Shown here in pieces: positions 1-6,483 of a DNA stretch of 25,286 nucleotides; position 1 is the stretch's first letter; each line of letters begins with the position of its first letter. Source of the DNA: JANXLS01 sp038227045 (GTDB taxonomy: Bacteria; Planctomycetota; SZUA-567; H5-PLA8). A program made the translations under genes and the position numbers. The stretch spans positions 1-25,286 of the forward strand of contig JBBRQD010000084.1 of the NCBI GenBank assembly GCA_038227045.1. Direction: 5' to 3'. The notes beneath the pieces were generated by a model. That model saw nothing but the letters and a program-made list of their open reading frames with translations, had not been told where the DNA came from and ran no database searches.

Positions 1-2
1 AT

Positions 3-128
3 GCCTTGTTCGCCGCATGCAAAAAGTTCATCGACGATGTAAACGCGCAGGCGAGGACCATGATTGACCGCCTGTGGCCACGCTTTGAACTCGATCCCGA
101 AGAAGAAAAACTACGTATCCCGGCGTGA
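3..128 (+). CDS. C-terminal end of an unidentified protein (5' truncated by window edge)
   Basis: An open frame enters from the left edge and stops at TGA 126-128, giving 41 residues and ending in ...EEEKLRIPA. The peptide is amphipathic and charged (KKFIDDVNAQ, then LWPRFELDPEEE), consistent with the helical tail of a soluble protein. It has good codon composition and no internal stop. I do not recognise a family from this fragment. The 218 bp between it and the next start, with a possible promoter there, suggest that it belongs to an earlier transcription unit rather than the signalling operon. Confidence 0.55.
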   Translation, partial: ALFAACKKFIDDVNAQARTMIDRLWPRFELDPEEEKLRIPA

Positions 129-279
129 ACGGAGTTTAATTGTGTTTTTAAGACAACGGGATCGTAAGGGGCAGCACCGCGGGGCGAAGGCGGCTGTTCA
201 CCCCGCTGTAAATCCTACTGGATTGAGTCTCCTTATTGGACCCGCATTTAATTGTAAGTTTAGTGAGTGTGTCGTGACC

Positions 280-308
280 TTCGACGAGTCTAGTGAATGG
301 AGTATTAT
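280..308 (+). promoter_or_regulatory. possible promoter for the signalling operon
   Basis: TTCGAC at 280-285 and TATTAT at 303-308 are separated by 17 bp, inside the 218-bp non-coding stretch upstream of the binding-protein gene. The -10 match is fair and the -35 match is poor. Transcription would start near 315, leaving a leader of about 30 nt ahead of a good Shine-Dalgarno (GGAAGGAG, 333-340). The rest of 129-346 shows no gene; GCGGGG/CCCCGC arms near 180-210 form only a weak hairpin. Confidence 0.3.
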
Positions 309-346
309 AGCCGAAATTGAAAGTCCCATTATGGAAGGAGCCCCGA

Positions 347-1549
347 ATGAAGCGACTATTAGCGCTGCTTGTCGTCGCATTGTTTTCTGGGGAATTGCTT
401 CGTTCAGAGGAGGGCGTGCCTGGCGGCGAGATCGTTCTGGGCATGTCTTCCGCCCTCAGCGGTCCTGCCAAAGCGTTGGGGCAGGACATGCGCACGGGCG
501 TGATGGCTGGATTTGAACGCGCCAATCGCGCGGGCGGAGTGAATGGCCGAAAATTGCGCCTCCACTCGCTGGACGATGGTTACGAATCGGCCCGCGCCGC
601 GCCCAACATGCGGCAATTGCTCGAAAAACAAAAGGTCCTCGCGGTCATCGGCAATGTGGGCACGCCGACTGCCATCGTCGCTGTTCCGATTGCGTTGGAA
701 CAAAAAACACTTTTCTTCGCCGCCTACTCTGGCGGTGGTGTCCTGCGCAACACGCCTCCAGACCGCTATGTCGTCAATTATCGGGCCAGCTACGCCGAAG
801 AAACGGGCGCGATGATCGATGCGCTTATTGAACTGGGTTTAAAACCTGAGGAGGTCGCGTTTTTTACCCAGCGCGACGCGTTCGGCGACGCTGGTTTCAA
901 TGGCAGCCTTGCAGCTCTGAAACGCCACGGCCTGAAAGACGAGCGTGCCGTTTTGCACGTGCGTTACGAACGCAACACGCTTGCCGTTGAGAATGCCGTC
1001 GCCAGTATGATCCGCGCCGAGCACACGCCCCGGGCTGTGGTGATGATTGGCACGTACGCGCCCTGCGCCAGGTTCATCCATCAATGCCGCGAGGCGGATA
1101 TCCGGACTCTGTTTCTGAATGTTTCGTTTGTCGGCAGTATTCCGCTGGCAAAAGAATTAGGCAAGACCGATGCGAAAGTGATTGTCATGCAGGTGGTACC
1201 GTCCCCGCTTGACACAAGTCTGCCGCTCATCCGCGAGTACCACGCCGATCTTCGTGCGGTCGACCCTAATGCGGTGCCCGGTTTTGGCGATCTGGAGGGC
1301 TATATCGCCGCGCGGATATTTATCACAGGTCTTGAAAAAATAAAAGGCGTGCCCACACGCGAATCACTTGTCGACGCCTTCGAAGGACTGGGCGAATTCG
1401 ACATAGGCCTTGGCACACCGCTCCAACTCGGACCGAAAGAGCATCAGGCCTGTCATCGTGTCTGGCCCACAATCTTGGACAACGGAACATTCATTCCGTT
1501 CAAGTGGGCCGATCTGGCCGGTCCTTTAAAAAAGGATCTCGAACCGTGA
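347..1549 (+). CDS. ABC-type periplasmic substrate-binding protein (type I, LivJ/Peripla_BP_6 fold)
   Basis: The protein is 400 residues with a signal peptide (MKRLLALLVVALF, residues 1-18) and then the hallmark start of branched-chain-amino-acid-type binding proteins: EIVLGMSSALSGPAKALG, GVMAGFERAN, GGVNGRKL, and later GNVGTPTA. Length and layout are normal for the family. ATG 347 is chosen over an in-frame TTG at 317 because GGAAGGAG lies 7 nt upstream and the signal peptide then starts at residue 1. No permease or ATPase gene is nearby, and its stop overlaps the next start by 4 nt (GTGA). It is therefore more likely the ligand-sensing partner of the kinase than a transporter part, as TorT is for TorS and LuxP for LuxQ. 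That role is inference; the fold assignment is strong. The ligand is unknown. Confidence 0.9.
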   Translation: MKRLLALLVVALFSGELLRSEEGVPGGEIVLGMSSALSGPAKALGQDMRTGVMAGFERANRAGGVNGRKLRLHSLDDGYESARAAPNMRQLLEKQKVLAVIGNVGTPTAIVAVPIALEQKTLFFAAYSGGGVLRNTPPDRYVVNYRASYAEETGAMIDALIELGLKPEEVAFFTQRDAFGDAGFNGSLAALKRHGLKDERAVLHVRYERNTLAVENAVASMIRAEHTPRAVVMIGTYAPCARFIHQCREADIRTLFLNVSFVGSIPLAKELGKTDAKVIVMQVVPSPLDTSLPLIREYHADLRAVDPNAVPGFGDLEGYIAARIFITGLEKIKGVPTRESLVDAFEGLGEFDIGLGTPLQLGPKEHQACHRVWPTILDNGTFIPFKWADLAGPLKKDLEP

Positions 1550-4500
1550 GCCAACCGGCGGAGAACCAACGTATTTTCTGGATGGTTTGGCTGCTGGTGG
1601 CGATCGGCATGGCGACGATCGTCGTGATGATTTTGCTGGTCGGCAGGCAGATTGATTCGCGGCGCGAGGAACGCGCAAAAATACTGGATGAGCAGGCGCA
1701 CTTGTACTCCGCAGCCCAGGGAGTTCTGCGCTACATAACGGAATCCCGGGGAGAGTTTTTAGCGATTCTGGACGAAAACACACCTTTCGCCAACAATGCC
1801 AACGCGGCCGACAACCTCGAAAAGACCGTCGATCGTTTATTGGTTGAAGCAAATATCAGTACGCTCGCGCCCGACGTGTTCATGCGCCTGAATACGCTGA
1901 CGCATCGATTGATCGACGTCCATCTCCGGGCGCTTGACTGGCGGGCACGCAACGACGTCATGCGGGAGGATGTGAGCCAGCAGCGGACGATAGGCGAAGT
2001 GCGCGCGGCAATTGTTGCGCTATGCGGCGCGGTCGATTCCATCCAGGGCAGGGCGCGCTTGCAGGACGCCATGCAATTCAAACGCTGGCGAGCGGCGCGG
2101 GGCGACGAGGCCGCGCGATTGGCGCAATCGATTCTTGTAGAACAGGCTAAAATGCAAACCCAGGGAACAGGGGATTTCGACAAGGACTTGGCCGAAATGG
2201 CAAGCTATGCCGAACTGCTTGGCGGCGCCGAGAATCCCGACAGTCTCGCCGATTTGAAAGACAACAAACTCAAGCCTACGCTAAACCGCCTCACCCGCAT
2301 GGTGGTCATTCTTGCGGATTCGGAGTCGGACCACGGCGCGCTCCTGCAACAGCTTCTGGAAAACTTAAAGAGGTATCTGCTGGGCCGGGGCTATGCATGG
2401 GATCCCACGCGCCAGACAATTCGGATGGGCATCGACGGACTTTACGTGCTGCGGCGCGACACGCTGGCGCTTCGATTGGAGCGGGAAAAATTAAGACGCG
2501 AACGGCAAACTCTTTCGCCCGAAATCGATAGCGTGATCTCATCGTTCATGCACTCGACCCAGGTGCGCTCCGATACGCTCGCCGGGCAGGCCGAACAAAT
2601 GCTCACGGCCAGTTGGCGGCGTATGACAATCCTGGGCGCTTTCTGCCTGGCCTTTTTCCTCGGGCTTGCGTGGCTGATTTCCCGCGCGATCCGTCGGCAG
2701 ATCGAACTGATTGAAGCGGCAAAAGAGGAGTCCGAATTGGGGCGACAGACCGCGATATCGCTGGCGAAAAATCTGTCCAAACTTCAGAGAGATCACGAAT
2801 TGATCCTCAATTCCGTCGGTGAAGGCATTCAACGGGTCGATTGCGAGGGACGGATCATTTTCGAAAATCCGGCTGCCGCGCGCCTGTTGGGCTGGGACCA
2901 TTACGAACTGATTGGGCGGCCCATGCACGACACCATTCACCACACGCGGGCGGGCGGCGGCGATTATCCGGTGAGCGAGTGCCCCATTTACGCCACGTTG
3001 CGAACCGGCCTGGAGTGCCGATTGAACACCGAAATCTTCTGGCGAAAAGACGGCTCCAGTTTTCCGGCCGAATATACTGCCGTCGCCCTGCGCGACGAAC
3101 GCGGCGAAATTATCGGCGCCGTGGTGGTCTTCGCCGACATTACCGAGCGCAGACACGCGGAAGAAGCGCAGACGCGCACAAACCTGGAACTGGAAACCGC
3201 AAAAAAGGCCGCGGAAGCGGCGAATGCCGCAAAAAGCACGTTCCTCGCCAACATGAGCCACGAACTCCGTACGCCGTTAAATGCGGTGATCGGGTACAGC
3301 GAAATGCTCGAAGAGATGGCGTCCGACGACGGCAAATCTGAGTACATTCCCGACCTGCAGAAAATTCGCAGCGCGGGCAAACACTTGTTGGAACTCATTA
3401 ATTCGGTCCTCGATTTATCCAAGATCGAAGCCGGGAAAATGGAGTTGTACATCGAAAAATTCTTGATTGCGCCGCTGCTCGACGATGTCGTCGCTCTCGT
3501 CACGCCGCTTACAATTAAGAACAACAATAAGATCGTGGTGTGGTGCGCGCCGGATTTGAAAGAAGCGTCGGGGGACATCACGAAGCTGCGCCAAACCCTC
3601 TTCAATCTCTTGAGCAACGCCACGAAATTCACACATATTGGAGTTATCTCCATCGCTGCCCACAAGGAAATGGAAAAGGAAATGGATTGGATGGTCATTG
3701 ATGTCAAGGACAACGGCATCGGCATGACCCCCGAACAAATGAGCAAACTTTTCCAGCCCTTCCAGCAGGCCGATGCGTCAACCACGCGCATATACGGCGG
3801 CACGGGGCTGGGGCTCACCATCAGCCGGAATTTCTGCCGGATGATGGGCGGAGAACTGACCGTCGCCAGCTCTCATGGGACCGGAACGACTTTTACGATT
3901 CGCCTTCCAATGCTTCCGGTTCCCGCAAAGTTCTCATCGGGTCAACTGCGGGCCGTTTATTCGAATCTCTCGTCGGGTCAACTGCGGCCCGTTTACTCCA
4001 ATCTTTCATCGGGTCAATTGCGGCCCATTTATTCCAATCTTTCTTCGGGCCAATTGCGGCCCATTTCCACCAAGCCGGCTGCCCCGCCGATAATTCCCAG
4101 CTTGCGCACAAAAATTCTGGTGATTGACGACGACGTCCTCGTTCACGATCTCATCGTCCGCAATCTCTCCAGATACGGATGCGAAGTGTTTCTGTCCGAT
4201 AGTGGCGAAAGCGGCCTTCAACAAGCTCGCGCGATCAAGCCGGATCTCATCCTTCTGGATGTCATGATGCCCGAAATGGACGGATGGAGTGTGTTGAAAG
4301 CGCTCAAGAGCGATCCCGAACTCAAGTCGATTCTCGTCATTATGCTGACCATGGTTGCCGATCGGCAAATGGGCTTTGCTCTCGGAGCGTCCGACTACCT
4401 GCTGAAGCCTGTCGGCCAGATGCAGTTGCTGAACGCCGTGAACAAGCACCGCAAGTCTCCCGGTTCCGTACTCGTCGTCGATAACGACCCCAAACTGCGC

Positions 4501-4890
4501 GAGCAACTCTGCACTCAGCTTCGCGCCGAAGGCCTTGAACTGTTGTCCGCGGCCAATGGAAAGCAGGCGCTTGAACTCTTGAACCAGCATGGTGTTTCGC
4601 TCATCTTTACGGAACTCATGATGCCGGAAATGGACGGATTAACCTTTATCAAGAAGGTTCAGAGCGACGCGCGCTGGAAAACGCTTCCGATCATCGTGCT
4701 GACCGCGAAAGAACTAAACACCGAGGAGCGTGCCGTGCTGACTTCTCAGGTAAAAATGGTGATCGAGAAACATTCGATGCCCTACGCCGATTTATTCCCA
4801 TTTATTGCTGATCTGGTCTCGGTTAAACCGGTTGACGCCGGCGTGGTTGAAGGACAAGAAGTTGAAGGACAAGAAAAGGGAATCGCATAA
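1546..4890 (+). CDS. hybrid sensor histidine kinase (2 TM, PAS, HisKA, HATPase, two REC domains)
   Basis: This is a 1114-residue membrane kinase. TM1 (about 11-33) and TM2 (about 360-382) enclose roughly 325 residues of predicted helical sensor region, as in TorS-type kinases that bind a periplasmic protein. A PAS domain (about 416-535) and a HisKA domain follow, with H572 in MSHELRTPL. The HATPase has its N box at N691, DNGIGM near 722 and GGTGLGL near 751. A linker (797-841) made of 12-residue repeats leads to REC1 (about 856-970; D905, K954), which looks intact. REC2 (about 974-1090) has Glu1023 where the phospho-Asp should be, although K1075 is kept. GTG 1546 is chosen over GTG 1504 because AAGGA (1532-1536) precedes it and it overlaps the upstream stop. 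The C-terminus carries a doubled VEGQE. It probably autophosphorylates H572 in response to the upstream binding protein and passes phosphate to D905 and then to the small relay proteins; this flow is inference. Confidence 0.93.
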   Translation: MSQPAENQRIFWMVWLLVAIGMATIVVMILLVGRQIDSRREERAKILDEQAHLYSAAQGVLRYITESRGEFLAILDENTPFANNANAADNLEKTVDRLLVEANISTLAPDVFMRLNTLTHRLIDVHLRALDWRARNDVMREDVSQQRTIGEVRAAIVALCGAVDSIQGRARLQDAMQFKRWRAARGDEAARLAQSILVEQAKMQTQGTGDFDKDLAEMASYAELLGGAENPDSLADLKDNKLKPTLNRLTRMVVILADSESDHGALLQQLLENLKRYLLGRGYAWDPTRQTIRMGIDGLYVLRRDTLALRLEREKLRRERQTLSPEIDSVISSFMHSTQVRSDTLAGQAEQMLTASWRRMTILGAFCLAFFLGLAWLISRAIRRQIELIEAAKEESELGRQTAISLAKNLSKLQRDHELILNSVGEGIQRVDCEGRIIFENPAAARLLGWDHYELIGRPMHDTIHHTRAGGGDYPVSECPIYATLRTGLECRLNTEIFWRKDGSSFPAEYTAVALRDERGEIIGAVVVFADITERRHAEEAQTRTNLELETAKKAAEAANAAKSTFLANMSHELRTPLNAVIGYSEMLEEMASDDGKSEYIPDLQKIRSAGKHLLELINSVLDLSKIEAGKMELYIEKFLIAPLLDDVVALVTPLTIKNNNKIVVWCAPDLKEASGDITKLRQTLFNLLSNATKFTHIGVISIAAHKEMEKEMDWMVIDVKDNGIGMTPEQMSKLFQPFQQADASTTRIYGGTGLGLTISRNFCRMMGGELTVASSHGTGTTFTIRLPMLPVPAKFSSGQLRAVYSNLSSGQLRPVYSNLSSGQLRPIYSNLSSGQLRPISTKPAAPPIIPSLRTKILVIDDDVLVHDLIVRNLSRYGCEVFLSDSGESGLQQARAIKPDLILLDVMMPEMDGWSVLKALKSDPELKSILVIMLTMVADRQMGFALGASDYLLKPVGQMQLLNAVNKHRKSPGSVLVVDNDPKLREQLCTQLRAEGLELLSAANGKQALELLNQHGVSLIFTELMMPEMDGLTFIKKVQSDARWKTLPIIVLTAKELNTEERAVLTSQVKMVIEKHSMPYADLFPFIADLVSVKPVDAGVVEGQEVEGQEKGIA
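3934..4068 (+). repeat. 36-bp in-frame tandem repeat (about 3.75 copies) in kinase linker
   Basis: Units start at 3934, 3970, 4006 and 4042 (the last is partial). Each codes for SSGQLRPVYSNL with small changes (A/P, V/I). The copies differ mainly by single-base, often synonymous, changes such as tcaactg/tcaattg. They lie exactly between the ATPase domain and the first receiver, so copy number sets linker length without altering either domain. Such a repeat may expand or contract by slippage. Confidence 0.9.
4846..4875 (+). repeat. perfect 15-bp tandem duplication (VEGQE twice) at kinase C-terminus
   Basis: GTTGAAGGACAAGAA occurs at 4846-4860 and again, identically, at 4861-4875, just before the stop codon. 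It adds VEGQEVEGQE to an otherwise finished receiver domain and is probably a recent slippage event. The repeat also carries AAGGACAAG-like purine runs that could serve as ribosome binding sites for the overlapping next gene. Confidence 0.8.
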
Positions 4891-5261
4891 TGGTGAAAAT
4901 ACTTCTGGTTGAAGACAACGAAATGAATCGCGACATACTGTTTCGGCGGCTCCAGCGCAAGGGCTATGAAGTCGAAACCGCCGTGGATGGGGCGGAAGGA
5001 ATAGAAAAAGCCATCCACGGCAAGCCCGCTCTCGTTCTTATGGATATGAATTTGCCGGTGGTCGACGGCTGGGAAGCCACGCGCCGCTTAAAGGCAGACC
5101 CTTCCACTGCCTCCATACCCATTATCGGGTTAACTGCACACGCGATGTCCGGCGACAAAGAAAAGGTGCTCGCGGCCGGCTGTGACGATTACGATACAAA
5201 GCCCGTCGATTTCCCGCGGCTCCTGACAAAAATTGAAACGTTGACGGGAAAAAAACGATGA
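4890..5261 (+). CDS. single-domain response regulator (DivK/CheY-like)
   Basis: This 123-residue protein is a complete receiver and nothing more. It starts VKILLVEDNEMNRD (acidic E8/D9), has phospho-acceptor D52 in LVLMDMNLPVVDG, T82 in IIGLTAHAM and K104 in DTKPVD. All switch residues are present. Its ATG overlaps the kinase TAA stop by one base (TAATG), so translation is coupled. It has no DNA-binding or enzymatic output, so it probably acts as a phosphate shuttle or sink between the hybrid kinase and other relay proteins, or binds a target directly. The family assignment is certain; the partner is inferred from the operon. Confidence 0.93.
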   Translation: MVKILLVEDNEMNRDILFRRLQRKGYEVETAVDGAEGIEKAIHGKPALVLMDMNLPVVDGWEATRRLKADPSTASIPIIGLTAHAMSGDKEKVLAAGCDDYDTKPVDFPRLLTKIETLTGKKR

Positions 5262-5644
5262 GCAACACGATGAATGAGTCTGAGGAAAGGGCGGCTTTAA
5301 TCCGGCACGACTTGCGCACGCCTCTCACTGCAATTTTAGGCTATTCGGGTTTGATATTGGACGAAACGCAGACGCTTAAAGATCAAACGGCGGCCGGCTT
5401 GCTGCGAAAAATAACTCAGACCGGCAAAATCGTCGGTGAACTGATCAATCGAATTGTTGATGGCGGCGGACGCGCGATTGCACTGAACGAAATACTGGAA
5501 TCCAACAATCAAATACTGGGTTTCGTCGAAATGCTTAAAGGCTGCGACTTGACGGCCGAGTCTTGCCAGGACGTGGATGCAATAATGGCCGCGTGTGGAA
5601 AATTGGAAGATCTGGTCCGCCATCTGTTGAATGCAATTCGATGA
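5258..5644 (+). CDS. orphan HisKA (DHp) phosphoacceptor protein lacking an ATPase domain
   Basis: This 128-residue protein starts by ATGA overlap with the receiver gene. Residues 14-30 form a classic H box (LIRHDLRTPLTAILGYS) with H17, followed by the second helix of a dimerisation hairpin (KITQTGKIVGELINRIVD). No N, G1 or G2 box follows, and the gene ends with a stop and a clean start for the next gene, so this is not an obvious truncation. Residues about 75-127 look like a second hairpin: NNQILGFVEML resembles LTAILGYSGLIL, and GKLEDLVRHLLNAI resembles GKIVGELINRIVD, but the His is lost. It may be phosphorylated by the upstream kinase or act as a phosphotransferase or dimerisation adaptor (inference). 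It could also be the remnant of a full kinase. Confidence 0.82.
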   Translation: MSNTMNESEERAALIRHDLRTPLTAILGYSGLILDETQTLKDQTAAGLLRKITQTGKIVGELINRIVDGGGRAIALNEILESNNQILGFVEMLKGCDLTAESCQDVDAIMAACGKLEDLVRHLLNAIR

Positions 5645-5668
5645 TGTGCCCCAAATGGAGCGTGCAAC

Positions 5669-5980
5669 GTGCCTGACCGAAACAAGCGCTTTACCCTTCA
5701 AGTGCCAGCCGATCTGAACGATATATTTCCTGCGTTCCTGGAAAACCGGCGCAAAGAAGTCGCCGCGATCCCGGATGCGCTCGCACGCGGCGACTATCAA
5801 CAAATCCGTTACTGGGGCCACAACATGGCCGGATGTGGGCAAGGCTATGGGTTTCCAGCGCTCGGCGAAATGGGCCGCCATCTGGAGGCTGCGGCTTTGG
5901 CCGGCGATGCGAGTGCCGTGACGGCGTGCGAACAGGAACTCGCGCATCTCGTCAATGACGTCGATGTTGTTTATTGCTAA
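5669..5980 (+). CDS. HPt (histidine phosphotransfer) domain protein
   Basis: This 103-residue protein is a single HPt-like helical bundle. The key stretch is YWGHNMAGCGQGYGF around H51, then LGEMGRHLEAAALAGD, which fits the HPt pattern of phospho-His followed by small residues and the next helix. The usual Lys three residues after the His (HxxKG) is Ala here (HNMAG). That may weaken phosphotransfer, though His and Gly remain. GTG 5669 is used, with GGAG at 5657-5660 placed 8 nt upstream. Its position between receiver genes suggests a relay from the hybrid kinase's REC1 to the downstream receivers. Confidence 0.83.
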   Translation: MPDRNKRFTLQVPADLNDIFPAFLENRRKEVAAIPDALARGDYQQIRYWGHNMAGCGQGYGFPALGEMGRHLEAAALAGDASAVTACEQELAHLVNDVDVVYC

Positions 5981-6018
5981 TGTATGACAAGGCAGCACAA
6001 AAAACGCGAGGCCTGAAT

Positions 6019-6420
6019 ATGCCGCAAGACACTCCCAACACACTCCGTATTTTGCTTGTGGACGATTGCGAGGACAACCGCAAGTTGTCGTTGCGCCGAT
6101 TGCAGAAACTGGGTTATTCCGCCGACGTGGCGACCGATGGCGTTCATGCGCTCGAAACGATGGCGCGGTCGGATTATGATATTGTCCTGATGGATTGTGA
6201 GATGCCCGAAATGGACGGCTATGCCGCCACCTTGGAAATTCGCCAGCGCGAAGGCTCGCTCAAACACACGGTCGTCCTCGCGATGACCGCCCACGCCGCG
6301 GATTCCGCCAGAGACAAATGCATCGAATCGGGAATGGACGATTGCATCGGTAAGTCGGTACATTTGGATGTGCTAAAATCCGTTCTAGAACGCTGGCGGC
6401 CAAAAGATTCGGTGGCATAG
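6019..6420 (+). CDS. single-domain response regulator
   Basis: This 133-residue receiver has RILLVDDCEDNRK (DD pair), the phospho-acceptor Asp in IVLMDCEMPEMDG, AMTAHAAD with the switch Thr, and the conserved Lys in CIGKSVH (KS rather than the usual KP). There is no output domain. ATG 6019 is preferred because CGAGG ends at 6011, 7 nt upstream. An ATG at 5980 overlaps the HPt stop and would add 13 residues with no similarity to receivers and no ribosome binding site. It is probably another phosphate carrier in the same relay, with the downstream receiver-motor gene as neighbour. Confidence 0.9.
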   Translation: MPQDTPNTLRILLVDDCEDNRKLSLRRLQKLGYSADVATDGVHALETMARSDYDIVLMDCEMPEMDGYAATLEIRQREGSLKHTVVLAMTAHAADSARDKCIESGMDDCIGKSVHLDVLKSVLERWRPKDSVA

Positions 6421-6483
6421 TTTAGAGTCTTTGGCAACGATACTGAAAAACGAATTCCGTTCGCAACGGTCACGGAGGCAGCA

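Noticed and set aside
317..346. Upstream TTG start for the binding protein
   Set aside because: It would put charged residues ahead of the signal peptide, and the good Shine-Dalgarno fits ATG 347 instead.
2539..3821. Long - strand open frames opposite the hybrid kinase
   Set aside because: They overlap highly conserved kinase motifs on the + strand and show no recognisable protein family.
3893..4111. Open frames in other frames across the 36-bp repeat, and a possible CRISPR array
   Set aside because: The units are contiguous with no spacers and stay in frame with the kinase, so this is a coding tandem repeat.
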